Below the pieces are notes generated by a model. It saw only the letters and a program-made list of their open reading frames with translations, searched no databases and was not told the DNA's origin. From CAYZEZ01 sp964477295 (GTDB lineage: Bacteria; Bacteroidota; Bacteroidia; Bacteroidales; SM23-62): a stretch of 31,251 nucleotides of DNA. The stretch covers positions 1-31,251 of the forward strand of contig CAYZEZ010000015.1 in NCBI GenBank assembly GCA_964477295.1, in the 5' to 3' direction. The translations under genes were made by a program, and so were the position numbers. This document shows positions 24,794 through 31,251 of this stretch, one piece after another; positions within the stretch are counted from its first letter, which is position 1; every line of letters begins with the position of its first letter.

Positions 24794-26172
24794 GGAGTTC
24801 TCTGAATCAAATGTTCATAAATATCCATGCCCTCTTCAGACATTAATTTCTCAATCTCATCCATTTTTTTAGGCACGGAAGCGGATAATACTTTATGTCC
24901 TGTCTCTGTTACCAGGACATCATCCTCTATTCTCACTCCCAGGGCTTCTTTGCGAATATAAATACCTGGTTCAATGGTGATTACCATGCCTGGCTCCAGC
25001 ATATCAAGCTGAACCCCATGAGCATTGATTAATCCGATGTGATGCCCCAATCCGTGGAAATAATATTTTTTAAAATCCGATTTGTCATCGATTAATCCAA
25101 TCCTCAGCATTCCTTCTGCCAGCACTTCATCCGCCTTTTTAGAAATCTCGGTGAAAGGTACTCCGGGCCTGACCATTTTTATGGCTTCTTCATTTGCTTT
25201 CAATACAATCTCATAGACCTCTTTTTGACGGGTACTGTATTTCCCGTTGACAGGGATGGTGCGGGTGATATCCGACCAGTAGAACTCGTAATCAGCTCCT
25301 AAATCTACCACAACAATATCTCCATCTTCCATTTTCCGCGAGTTCTCCATCCAGTGCAAAATTACGGAATTGGGACCCGAACCGATGATACACGGGAATC
25401 CAGCTGCAGGGGCTCCGTTGATGGAGTATATATAGCGAATAATGGCCTGCAGCTGGTACTCATACATGCCCGGGCGGATAGATTTCATAGCTGTTCTGTG
25501 GGCCTCCGCTGCAATATTAACAGAGGTCTGAAGAATATCAATCTCTGCGGGTGACTTGATCCTGAGAAAAGGGGCAACGACCCGGTCAGGTGATTGAATG
25601 TTCAATACCGCTCCTTTTTCACGGGCCTTACTAATACGTTGCTCGTCTTCCGTTAACGGGTCGTCCAGGTCTTTGGATTTATCGTATTCAAAGTATAATA
25701 CATCCGGGCTGCCTAAAAGTATTTCTCCCAGGTAATCATCAAACTCTCCGTTTGGTTTAACAATTTCGAATCCAAGTTCTTCCTTTGCTCTATCTATTCC
25801 AAATCCCTGGGCATCCCAATTTGCGGTGACAGGATTATGCGGCGTAATAAATAAAACCTCCGATGGGGGAGCCTGTGGCCTCACTCCAAACCTTGCCGGC
25901 GGCAATGGACGAGTGTATTTGCCACGCAATACCAGAAAGGCATTGGTCTCATTGATCCCTGTCAGGTAATAGAAGTATCCACCGATGCGTGGATGGGCAA
26001 ATGTACCTGAAGCATCACCACTCCTGAGGATAAGTACACTGTTCGGCTCAAGGGTGCTAATTACATCCTTGCGGCGCTGTTTGAATTCTTCAGGATTTTG
26101 AGAGAATAACAGGGTATTGGAATATAATATTAAGAATGCAAGAAGAGTGAATTGAAGTTTTTGCGCTTTCAT
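24790..26172 (-). CDS. Exported aminopeptidase P family metallopeptidase (M24B)
   Basis: 460 aa: signal peptide (about 1-25, LLFSQ), an AMP_N domain (about 26-190) and an M24 'pita-bread' domain (about 210-440). The five dinuclear metal ligands are all visible: Asp290 (VVVDLGADY), Asp301 (YWSDITRT), His377 (FHGLGHHIG), Glu401 (ITIEPGIYI) and Glu416 (VRIEDDVLV); His373 and His385 match the catalytic histidines. The family removes an N-terminal residue that precedes proline, cleaving Xaa-Pro peptides. Export places it in the periplasm, where it would free amino acids from proline-rich peptides for the nearby symporters (inference). The stop codon lies inside repeat copy B. It diverges from the UroD-like gene. 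Confidence 0.92.
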   Translation of the reverse strand: MKAQKLQFTLLAFLILYSNTLLFSQNPEEFKQRRKDVISTLEPNSVLILRSGDASGTFAHPRIGGYFYYLTGINETNAFLVLRGKYTRPLPPARFGVRPQAPPSEVLFITPHNPVTANWDAQGFGIDRAKEELGFEIVKPNGEFDDYLGEILLGSPDVLYFEYDKSKDLDDPLTEDEQRISKAREKGAVLNIQSPDRVVAPFLRIKSPAEIDILQTSVNIAAEAHRTAMKSIRPGMYEYQLQAIIRYIYSINGAPAAGFPCIIGSGPNSVILHWMENSRKMEDGDIVVVDLGADYEFYWSDITRTIPVNGKYSTRQKEVYEIVLKANEEAIKMVRPGVPFTEISKKADEVLAEGMLRIGLIDDKSDFKKYYFHGLGHHIGLINAHGVQLDMLEPGMVITIEPGIYIRKEALGVRIEDDVLVTETGHKVLSASVPKKMDEIEKLMSEEGMDIYEHLIQRTP

Positions 26173-26272
26173 GATTTATCAAGGTTTAATGGTTTCTGTT
26201 GGGATACTAAATTAGTAATTGCCCGGCAAAAATGATACATTTATAATTCAATCTTCAAATTCTGATAATGTC

Positions 26273-27449
26273 ATGGAGAATGTTGAGTCAATGTCTTCCA
26301 GGGAGCGTGTAAATAAGGCCTTGAGATTTGAAGAGCCCGATCGCATCCCGATAGATTTGGGCGGATTCCAGACTGGAATACACAGGAAAGCCTACATTGC
26401 TTTGCTTGAATTTTTGGGCAGGGAAGAGGAGATAGAAATCCTGGATCCTGTGCAGCAACTGGTTAAGCCCAGCGAGGAAATATTGGAACTCTTTCATGTT
26501 GACATCAGGTATATCACATCGGGCAGTCCCGGTAGTTATGATGGAACAATCAAAGGGAATAATAGAAATGGCAGGCTCTGGCATGACCTGAAAGATGAGT
26601 TCGGCGTGATCTGGTCGATGCCCGACGATCAGCAGCTATTCATGGATATTTCTTATCATCCCCTGGCACTTGCCAGCAAAGCAGATGTTTTGAATTATCC
26701 CTTCCCGAAAGGCAATGATCCGGACCGGTTTAAAGGGGTGAGGGCCCGGTTGCTGCATCTGCGTAAAAATCCAGGTTATGCCGTTTCAACCGGTATTGGT
26801 GGAGTGGTTTATGAATATTGCTGGTATCTCAGGGGGCTTGAAAGATGGTTCATGGATATGATGGAAGATCCTGATTTCTGTGAGCTATTGCTTGATAAAA
26901 TGCTGGAATACTGGCTCGACTATTATACCGGTTTTTTGAGTGAGATTGGCGATATTGTTGACATCATAATGATAGGAGATGACCTTGCCGGTCAGGGCGG
27001 GCCGCTTTTCTCGCCCGATTTCTACCGCCAGGTCGTAAAACCGAGACAGAAAAAGCTGGTTCAGCATATCAAAGGATTGACAAATGCGAAAATCTGGTAT
27101 CATACCTGTGGAGGATGTTCCGGTTATATCCCTGATCTGCTTGACAATGGGATCGATATATTGAATCCGGTCCAGATAAATGCTACAGGGATGGATCCAC
27201 AAAAGCTTAAATCGATGTATGGGGACCGGCTGGTATTCTGNNNNNNNNNNGGGAGGCGTAATCGATTCACAGCGTATCCTTCCTTTTGAAACTCCTGAAA
27301 TCGTTGCGGAACATGTGAAGGCTAATATTGAGATATTTAAGCCGGGTGGGGGATATGTTTTTAATAATGTCCATAACATACAGGCAGAGGTGCCGCCGGA
27401 AAATATCGTAGCCATGTATGAGGCCGCCTGGCAATATGGGTTTTACTAG
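26273..27449 (+). CDS. Uroporphyrinogen decarboxylase-superfamily protein (not HemE), interrupted by an assembly gap
   Basis: About 390 aa once the N gap is closed. MSSRERVNKALRFEEPDRIPIDLGG is the usual start of the UroD-like methyltransferase branch, so Met at 26291 is as likely as that at 26273; a TTG at 26219 is also in frame. Later motifs: GDDLAGQGGPLFSPDFYRQVVKP, WYHTCGGCSGYIPDLLDNG (His-x-Cys, a likely zinc site as in corrinoid methyltransferases) and PGGGYVFNNVHNIQAEVPPENIVAMYEA. The HemE arginine-rich substrate motif is absent, so haem synthesis is unlikely. Deleting all ten Ns joins TTCTG to GGGAGGC and gives in-frame FWGG-VIDSQ, the family's FWGG motif, so the frame break is artificial. 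It converges on the MFS gene 9 bases away; the substrate is unknown. Confidence 0.82.
27241..27250. other. Scaffold gap of 10 Ns
   Basis: Ten unknown bases inside the UroD-like gene. The flanking codons fit together perfectly with zero bases between them, so the run of Ns is probably a default gap rather than missing sequence. Confidence 0.9.
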
Positions 27450-27458
27450 ATTATTTTT

Positions 27459-28679
27459 TCAGGAAGTATTACTCTCCGCAGGTGAGTTTTCTCTCGATCT
27501 TTTAAAGAAAAATGCAAATAATAAGAGCACGAAGACGGCAATCGCCATGGGAATAAGCCATATCTCCATCCATTGATGGGCGGTTTGGCCATTTTGCGTG
27601 GAGGTAAACATGCCTACGATCAGTCCCGAGAACCATGTCCCGATAAACATTCCAAGCCCATATGTGGCAAAAGTGATCATTCCCTGTGCAGAAGCTTTCA
27701 GGTGTGAAGGTGCTTTCTTGTCCACAAAAATTTGTCCGGTTACGAAGAAGAAATCATAGCATACTCCATGCAGAATAATCCCGGCATATAGCATCCAAAC
27801 CATTGTTTCGTTGTTTCCAAGTGCAAACATCAGGTATCGTAAGATCCATGCAACCATCCCGATCATGATCATCCGTTTTACGCCAAGCCGGATAAAGAAG
27901 AGGGGCATGATCAGCATAAAAATGATTTCCGACATCTGGCCCATGGTCATCTTGCTTGCAGCGAACTTCATCCCGATTTCATTCAGGAAGGGATTGGTCC
28001 AGCTGTAGTAGAATGACAGTGGGATACAGGTAAGTACAGATGCTATGATAATGATTGCAAAAGCCCTTTCCCTGAACAGTTTTAATGCATCCAGACCCAG
28101 TATTTCCCTCAGGCTGGCTTTTGTATCTTTTTTCGGGGGAACATGCGGAAGTGTGAAGCAATACAGACCAAGTACTGCAGAGGTTATTGCTGCGACATAT
28201 AATTGAACTACAGAGCTCTCCACTTTCATAAAACCAATTGTCATCCCGGCTGCGATCCAGCCGATTGTACCCAGTACCCGTATACTGGGAAACTGTTTGC
28301 CGGGATTTTCCATCTGGTGGAATGAAAGTGAATTGGACAGGGCCATTGTGGGTGCGTAGCAGAGCGAATAAACCAGGAGCCCGACATAAAACAGTCCAAA
28401 CGACTGGACATAAGAAAGGAGAAAGAAAATAACTGCGCCCGTAAGATGCAAAACACCCAGGGTCTTTTCCGTTGGAAAGAATTTATCCGCAACCAGTCCT
28501 ACAAAAAAGGGCGAGATCATGGCACCAATCGAGAAAGTGCCAAAGGTAAGTCCGGCCTGGACCGGTGTGAATCCCAGAGTAATGGTAACATAGGTTGTGA
28601 TGGTGACGTACCATGTCCCCCAGACAAAATACTGAAGGAACATAAGGGTGGAAAGCTGCAGTCTTGTCTTGAGTAACAT
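27459..28679 (-). CDS. MFS transporter of the nucleoside:H+ symporter (NupG-like) type
   Basis: 406 aa, 12 predicted membrane helices. The N-terminus (LQLSTLMFLQYFVWGTWYVTITTYV) and the segment SIGAMISPFFVGLVADKFFPTEKTLGVLHL match the nucleoside:H+ symporter branch. In Bacteroidota, members of this branch are often found beside Gfo/Idh/MocA oxidoreductases, as here, and may carry sugars or sugar-like compounds rather than nucleosides. Its promoter region carries a TATCTTTG -7 box and a perfect inverted repeat over the predicted start site, so a repressor probably controls it. The upstream oxidoreductase gene ends 179 bases away, past another palindrome. Confidence 0.88.
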   Translation of the reverse strand: MLLKTRLQLSTLMFLQYFVWGTWYVTITTYVTITLGFTPVQAGLTFGTFSIGAMISPFFVGLVADKFFPTEKTLGVLHLTGAVIFFLLSYVQSFGLFYVGLLVYSLCYAPTMALSNSLSFHQMENPGKQFPSIRVLGTIGWIAAGMTIGFMKVESSVVQLYVAAITSAVLGLYCFTLPHVPPKKDTKASLREILGLDALKLFRERAFAIIIIASVLTCIPLSFYYSWTNPFLNEIGMKFAASKMTMGQMSEIIFMLIMPLFFIRLGVKRMIMIGMVAWILRYLMFALGNNETMVWMLYAGIILHGVCYDFFFVTGQIFVDKKAPSHLKASAQGMITFATYGLGMFIGTWFSGLIVGMFTSTQNGQTAHQWMEIWLIPMAIAVFVLLLFAFFFKRSRENSPAESNTS

Positions 28680-28693
28680 GGAATGGCGGTTTA

Positions 28694-28721
28694 GTTAACG
28701 GGATATTACTGTCCCGTTAAC
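28694..28721. promoter_or_regulatory. Inverted-repeat operator candidate at the MFS transporter promoter
   Basis: GTTAACGGGA (28694-28703), an 8-base spacer and TCCCGTTAAC (28712-28721) are a perfect 10-bp inverted repeat. It directly abuts the -7 box TATCTTTG and covers the expected transcript start near 28714, 15 bases before the ATG. That is the classic place for a repressor site; a 5' leader hairpin is the alternative. Confidence 0.6.
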
Positions 28722-28728
28722 AAAGATA
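28721..28728 (-). promoter_or_regulatory. -7 box TATCTTTG of the MFS transporter promoter
   Basis: A perfect TAnnTTTG match on the minus strand, 42 bases before the ATG. No clear TTG is found 19-21 bases upstream, which fits a promoter needing help from a regulator. Confidence 0.45.
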
Positions 28729-28776
28729 GAAAAGTTCTGAAGTGGTGAATATTGAAGAGTGATTTTTGTTTTTTTT

Positions 28777-28803
28777 GACATCCTGAACTTGGTTCAGGAT
28801 GTC
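28777..28803. repeat. Palindrome GACATCCTGAAC-TTG-GTTCAGGATGTC
   Basis: Perfect 12-bp arms (28777-28788 and 28792-28803) with a 3-base loop: the best hairpin in the window and a member of the dispersed family. It lies between the oxidoreductase and MFS genes. The T run next to it is on the wrong side for an intrinsic terminator of either strand. Confidence 0.8.
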
Positions 28804-28858
28804 ATTATCAGCTATTTACATACTCTGAAATGAATCAAGGTGACCGTATTGCATAACA

Positions 28859-30451
28859 TCAGACAACCAGCAATTCATCAAAATCGGGATTTCTCATTCC
28901 TTCGATGGACATTTCCTCTCTTTCATGGTCCCATTCCACACGCCGGCCGGTTTTAGTGGCTAATGTTGCCATAATACATGTATTGGCCTCTTTAAATCCT
29001 TCATCGATGGAGCAGCTTGGTTTTCTACCCGTGCGAATGCTGTTGATCCATTCTTTCATATGCATATGGGTAAGGTCAACTGCCCGGCCGTTGCGGTAAT
29101 CCATCAGCAATCCCTTGTCGGCAAAGTATTTAGTTGTAGCCGAAGTGACTATGTCGATCTGGCTTTGAGAAGCCGGATCAAAATAAAAAATGGGCTCATC
29201 GGGTCGTATGGTTTTGTTTTCCAGGTATTTATGGTAACGGGTAGACCGGGCATCGGGATATATATAAACATCACTGCCAAGTTCCATGGTACCATCGTGG
29301 CCCATGAATTTTGTTTTCCTTGAAAAGGCATTCCCAAGGGATGCGGTGTATAAAAGGGTCATGCCTTTTTCTTTTCCTTTTTCCTGGCTGAATTCCCTTA
29401 AGTAATCGGGAAATTCCATGGAGACCTGCAGTACATCAGGGACGTTTCGGCCGTCGCGATGGGTATAAATACCGCCGGAAGCAACCACATATTTAGGGAT
29501 CCCCATTTTCAGGATACAGTTGATACCGTCATATGCATGGCTCAGCAGGTCGCCGGTAAGTCCTGATCCGAATTTCCAGTACTTTCGCCACCTGAAGAAA
29601 AGTTCACGGCTGAAAGGAATATCATAGTAGCCTTTGATATACTGTTCCCAATCGATGGTATCGTCCGGAAATTCTTTATACATGTTATATTGCCAGGCCC
29701 CGTTGTCATCGTTTCTGTTTGTGCTCGTTTCCACAAGGTTAACGTGACCGAGGACACCTTTCTTAACGATATCCCTGGCGGTGACAAAGCTCTGGTTCTG
29801 TCGCTGCTGGTGTCCGAGTTGCAATACCTTTCCACTTTCCATAACGGCTTGTCTGAGTTTTTTTACCTCTGACAATTTATGGGTCATAGGCTTTTCGACA
29901 TATACATGCTTCCCGGCTTTCAATGCGGCCAGGGCGATTGGCACATGCCAGAGATCCGTGGCAGCAATTACTACAGCATCTATTTCCGGGCTGTCACACA
30001 ATTCCTGGAATGTATTGTATACTTTGGGTTTGTGGCCGTCTTTACTGGTTGTTTCAACGGCCAGGTCCTGGCGGTGCTTAAAGAGATCACATACACCAGT
30101 GATCCTCACATTCATGTCTTCCTGCTCGAGGAATGCCTGAAGCCGCTGGGGTTGGTTCTCCTCCCAGTCATTTATTTTGTCGGGATGTATAAATCCAAGT
30201 GCCTGGAGGAGCTGGGTCCCTCTGATTCCGATCCCTACGATACCAATTCGTATTATATCCGGTCCCGCCCCCTGAAGTTCTTCCGGTAGTGTAATATCGA
30301 TATTCAGTTTGTTAATTAACTTTTGTTTTTCCTGTTTCGCTGTATTGTAGATATTAAAATCGCGTTTTGCTGCCCATCCGAGCGCACCTAAGAAAGGCAA
30401 TGATGCAAGGCCTTTAATCAAATCCCTTCTGTTGAATTTATTCGTTTCCAT
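28859..30451 (-). CDS. Gfo/Idh/MocA family oxidoreductase with Tat signal
   Basis: 530 aa, long for the family because of a leader and inserts. The N-terminus has a twin-arginine motif (NRRDLIKG) and a hydrophobic stretch (ASLPFLGALGW), as in Bacteroidota exported sugar oxidoreductases and glycosidases of this fold. Residues 69-78 (IGIVGIGIRG) are the NAD(P)-binding loop; HVYVEKPMTHKL at 182-193 gives the EKP motif with catalytic-region Lys187; the C-terminal alpha/beta domain follows (GSGLTGDLLSHAYDGINCILKMG). Substrate is probably a sugar, inositol or glycoside derivative; exported members can use tightly bound NAD. It lies 55 bases after the DoxX-like gene with a palindrome between, so all are probably one unit running into the MFS gene. 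Confidence 0.9.
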   Translation of the reverse strand: METNKFNRRDLIKGLASLPFLGALGWAAKRDFNIYNTAKQEKQKLINKLNIDITLPEELQGAGPDIIRIGIVGIGIRGTQLLQALGFIHPDKINDWEENQPQRLQAFLEQEDMNVRITGVCDLFKHRQDLAVETTSKDGHKPKVYNTFQELCDSPEIDAVVIAATDLWHVPIALAALKAGKHVYVEKPMTHKLSEVKKLRQAVMESGKVLQLGHQQRQNQSFVTARDIVKKGVLGHVNLVETSTNRNDDNGAWQYNMYKEFPDDTIDWEQYIKGYYDIPFSRELFFRWRKYWKFGSGLTGDLLSHAYDGINCILKMGIPKYVVASGGIYTHRDGRNVPDVLQVSMEFPDYLREFSQEKGKEKGMTLLYTASLGNAFSRKTKFMGHDGTMELGSDVYIYPDARSTRYHKYLENKTIRPDEPIFYFDPASQSQIDIVTSATTKYFADKGLLMDYRNGRAVDLTHMHMKEWINSIRTGRKPSCSIDEGFKEANTCIMATLATKTGRRVEWDHEREEMSIEGMRNPDFDELLVV

Positions 30452-30465
30452 AGTTGTATTAAGTA

Positions 30466-30495
30466 ATCATCCCGAACTCGTTTCGGGATCTGATT
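30466..30495. repeat. Palindrome ATCCCGAA-CTCGT-TTCGGGAT
   Basis: Perfect 8-bp arms (30469-30476 and 30482-30489) with a 5-base loop. A family member in the 55-base gap between the DoxX-like and oxidoreductase genes, where it could lower or stabilise parts of the shared transcript. Confidence 0.75.
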
Positions 30496-30506
30496 CAATA
30501 TTTCTA

Positions 30507-30989
30507 TTAATCTTTAACCGGGCCAAAAATCAGCCTGTCGAGGCCAATGTGTTTCCCTGTTGGGAACAGGGATAATACAATGAGTGCCACCAGTTCAATC
30601 AGGTTTTTATCGATGAACAGGTAGTTGCCTTCCACGCCAAAGGTATAATCTATCCCGATAAAAGGAGGGTGGGAGAGATAATACAACAAAAGCAGGAAAG
30701 CGCCAGCATAACATGAAATTCTTGTAAAAGCACCCAGGAACAGTCCCAGCCCGATCAGTAATAGTCCCCATTGATTTAAAAAGGAGACGACTTCGAGAGA
30801 GCCCTGGTTGGCAGCCAGTGATTTAAAGAAATTACTTAGAAATCCTTCTGAGGTCATCAGGTATCCATAGGCTGTCCATTCGGCTGAAAAAACCTTTACG
30901 ATCCCTTCGTACAGGAAATGCCATCCGATCATCATTCTGAAAATCGCCAGCCAGGTCAGCCTGTTCGGTGTTAGTTGCATTGAATTCAT
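30507..30989 (-). CDS. DoxX family membrane protein
   Basis: 160 aa with about four membrane helices. The first (WLAIFRMMIGWHFLYEGIVKVFSAEWTAYGYL) carries the R-x(3-4)-G-x-x-F-x-x-E/G-x-x-K pattern of DoxX; later helices include WGLLLIGLGLFLGAFTRISCYAGAFLLLLYYLSHPPF and LIELVALIVLSLFPTG. DoxX-like proteins are inner-membrane quinone-linked or redox-accessory proteins in several systems; in Bacteroidota they often accompany Gfo/Idh/MocA oxidoreductases, as here. That makes an electron-acceptor role for the Tat-exported oxidoreductase plausible, but this is inference. The start could be Met1 or Met4. Upstream, ATACTT-TCT-AAGTAT (31029-31043) is a small palindrome. Confidence 0.82.
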   Translation of the reverse strand: MNSMQLTPNRLTWLAIFRMMIGWHFLYEGIVKVFSAEWTAYGYLMTSEGFLSNFFKSLAANQGSLEVVSFLNQWGLLLIGLGLFLGAFTRISCYAGAFLLLLYYLSHPPFIGIDYTFGVEGNYLFIDKNLIELVALIVLSLFPTGKHIGLDRLIFGPVKD

Positions 30990-31028
30990 TGTATAAATTT
31001 GAAATGATCATACAATTATAATAATAAT

Positions 31029-31043
31029 ATACTTTCTAAGTAT
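31029..31043. promoter_or_regulatory. Small palindrome ATACTT-TCT-AAGTAT upstream of the DoxX-like gene
   Basis: Perfect 6-bp arms 40 bases before the DoxX ATG, in an AT-rich gap of 200 bases without genes on the minus strand. It could be an operator; the chance level in AT-rich DNA is not low. Confidence 0.25.
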
Positions 31044-31143
31044 GTACTATTATATAAATGTAATGGAAAAGAGTTTTATGGCATTATTATACCCTTGTGT
31101 TAAATAATTGTTCGATTGTAGATTAAGTTTTTCAATATCCACT

Positions 31144-31173
31144 TTTGCAATACCAAAAAATAGTTTATTTTTG
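31144..31173 (+). promoter_or_regulatory. Promoter for the tRNA-Asp gene
   Basis: TTTG (31144-31147), 18 bases, then TATTTTTG (31166-31173): a full -33/-7 match. The transcript would start near 31180, about 10 bases before the tRNA 5' end. Confidence 0.65.
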
Positions 31174-31189
31174 CTTCGCCAATTTTAAT

Positions 31190-31251
31190 GGTGGCTTAGT
31201 TCAGTTGGATAGAATGCCGGCCTGTCATCCCGAATACTCGGGACGAGTTCG
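31190..31251 (+). tRNA. tRNA-Asp (GTC), 5' half only, then a palindromic repeat
   Basis: From 31190: acceptor GGTGGCT, TA, D stem GTTC, D loop AGTTGGATA, D stem GAAT, anticodon stem CCGGC, loop C-T-GTC-A with anticodon at 31224-31226. This is a normal tRNA-Asp up to base 37. A GCCGG closing stem is expected next; instead the sequence reads TCCCGAATACTCGGGACGAG, which cannot close the stem and matches the dispersed palindrome family, and the window ends. The gene is either split by the repeat or the scaffold end is misjoined. A good promoter precedes it. Confidence 0.55.
31224..31251. repeat. Family palindrome at the scaffold end, inside the tRNA-Asp anticodon arm
   Basis: GTCATCCCGAATACTCGGGACGAG: the TCCCGA core with CTCGGGA, as at 16824-16906 and 19044-19059. 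It shares GTCA with the tRNA anticodon loop, so the junction is seamless. Confidence 0.6.

Noticed and set aside
26273..27449. HemE (haem biosynthesis) and a true frameshift pseudogene
   Set aside because: HemE substrate residues are absent and the frame is restored by removing the Ns.
28255..28300. CCCAGTA...TACTGGG palindrome
   Set aside because: It lies within the MFS coding sequence and is short; probably chance.
28777..28803. Intrinsic terminator of the oxidoreductase gene
   Set aside because: The hairpin is strong but the T run is upstream on the plus strand, so neither strand has hairpin then U run.

Overview
The window looks like a scaffold from a Bacteroidota genome, probably an uncultured Bacteroidales-like, metagenome-assembled one. 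The evidence is a type IX secretion (T9SS) sorting domain next to a PorP/SprF partner, regulator-propeller sensor kinases, AT-rich leaders with mostly no Shine-Dalgarno, and several promoters of the Bacteroidota form TTG-N18-21-TAnnTTTG. A 10-N scaffold gap at 27241-27250 and a left edge that cuts a gene also fit a draft assembly.

Layout. 1-7779 (minus strand): a tightly packed five-gene unit with a large T9SS type-B-sorted surface protein, a PorP/SprF outer-membrane protein, a PD40/PKD exported protein, an exported protein of unknown function and the start of a propeller-type sensor. 7780-8398: AT-rich spacer holding copy A of a 172-bp palindromic repeat. 8399-10415: a two-gene trans-3-hydroxy-L-proline pathway (delta1-pyrroline-2-carboxylate reductase and trans-3-hydroxyproline dehydratase). 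10494-11105: a small beta-barrel protein. 11151-15378: a 1253-aa soluble hybrid kinase with a STAS/SEC14-like protein encoded just ahead of it. 15512-17362: a Tat-exported PLP enzyme facing an exported RidA-like protein. 17500-18852: an Ala/Gly:cation symporter. 19111-19311: a small membrane protein. 19314-22775: a full-length propeller histidine kinase. 23096-24454: a sodium:solute symporter. 24621-24793: repeat copy B, inverted relative to A. 24790-26172: an exported aminopeptidase P. 26273-27449: a UroD-superfamily protein split by the N gap. 27459-30989 (minus): a nucleoside-symporter-type MFS protein, a Tat-type Gfo/Idh/MocA oxidoreductase and a DoxX-like protein. 31190-31251: the 5' half of a tRNA-Asp running into a repeat.

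How the genes may work together. An aminopeptidase P, an Ala/Gly symporter, an SSS symporter and a 3-hydroxyproline pathway are what a user of proline-, hydroxyproline- and glycine-rich (collagen-like) peptides would need; this link is inference from gene content, since the genes are not one operon. The MFS/Gfo-Idh-MocA/DoxX group has a promoter with a perfect 10-bp inverted repeat over the predicted start site, so it is probably controlled by a repressor.

The most unusual non-coding content is (i) the two-copy 172-bp element, with near-identical cores, variable but co-varying arms, and one end that supplies the stop codon of the aminopeptidase gene; (ii) a scattered family of TCCCGA...TCGGGA palindromes, one of which encodes the last residues and stop of a histidine kinase and one of which appears inside the tRNA-Asp anticodon arm; and (iii) G-rich, quadruplex-capable tracts just after the stops of two minus-strand genes.
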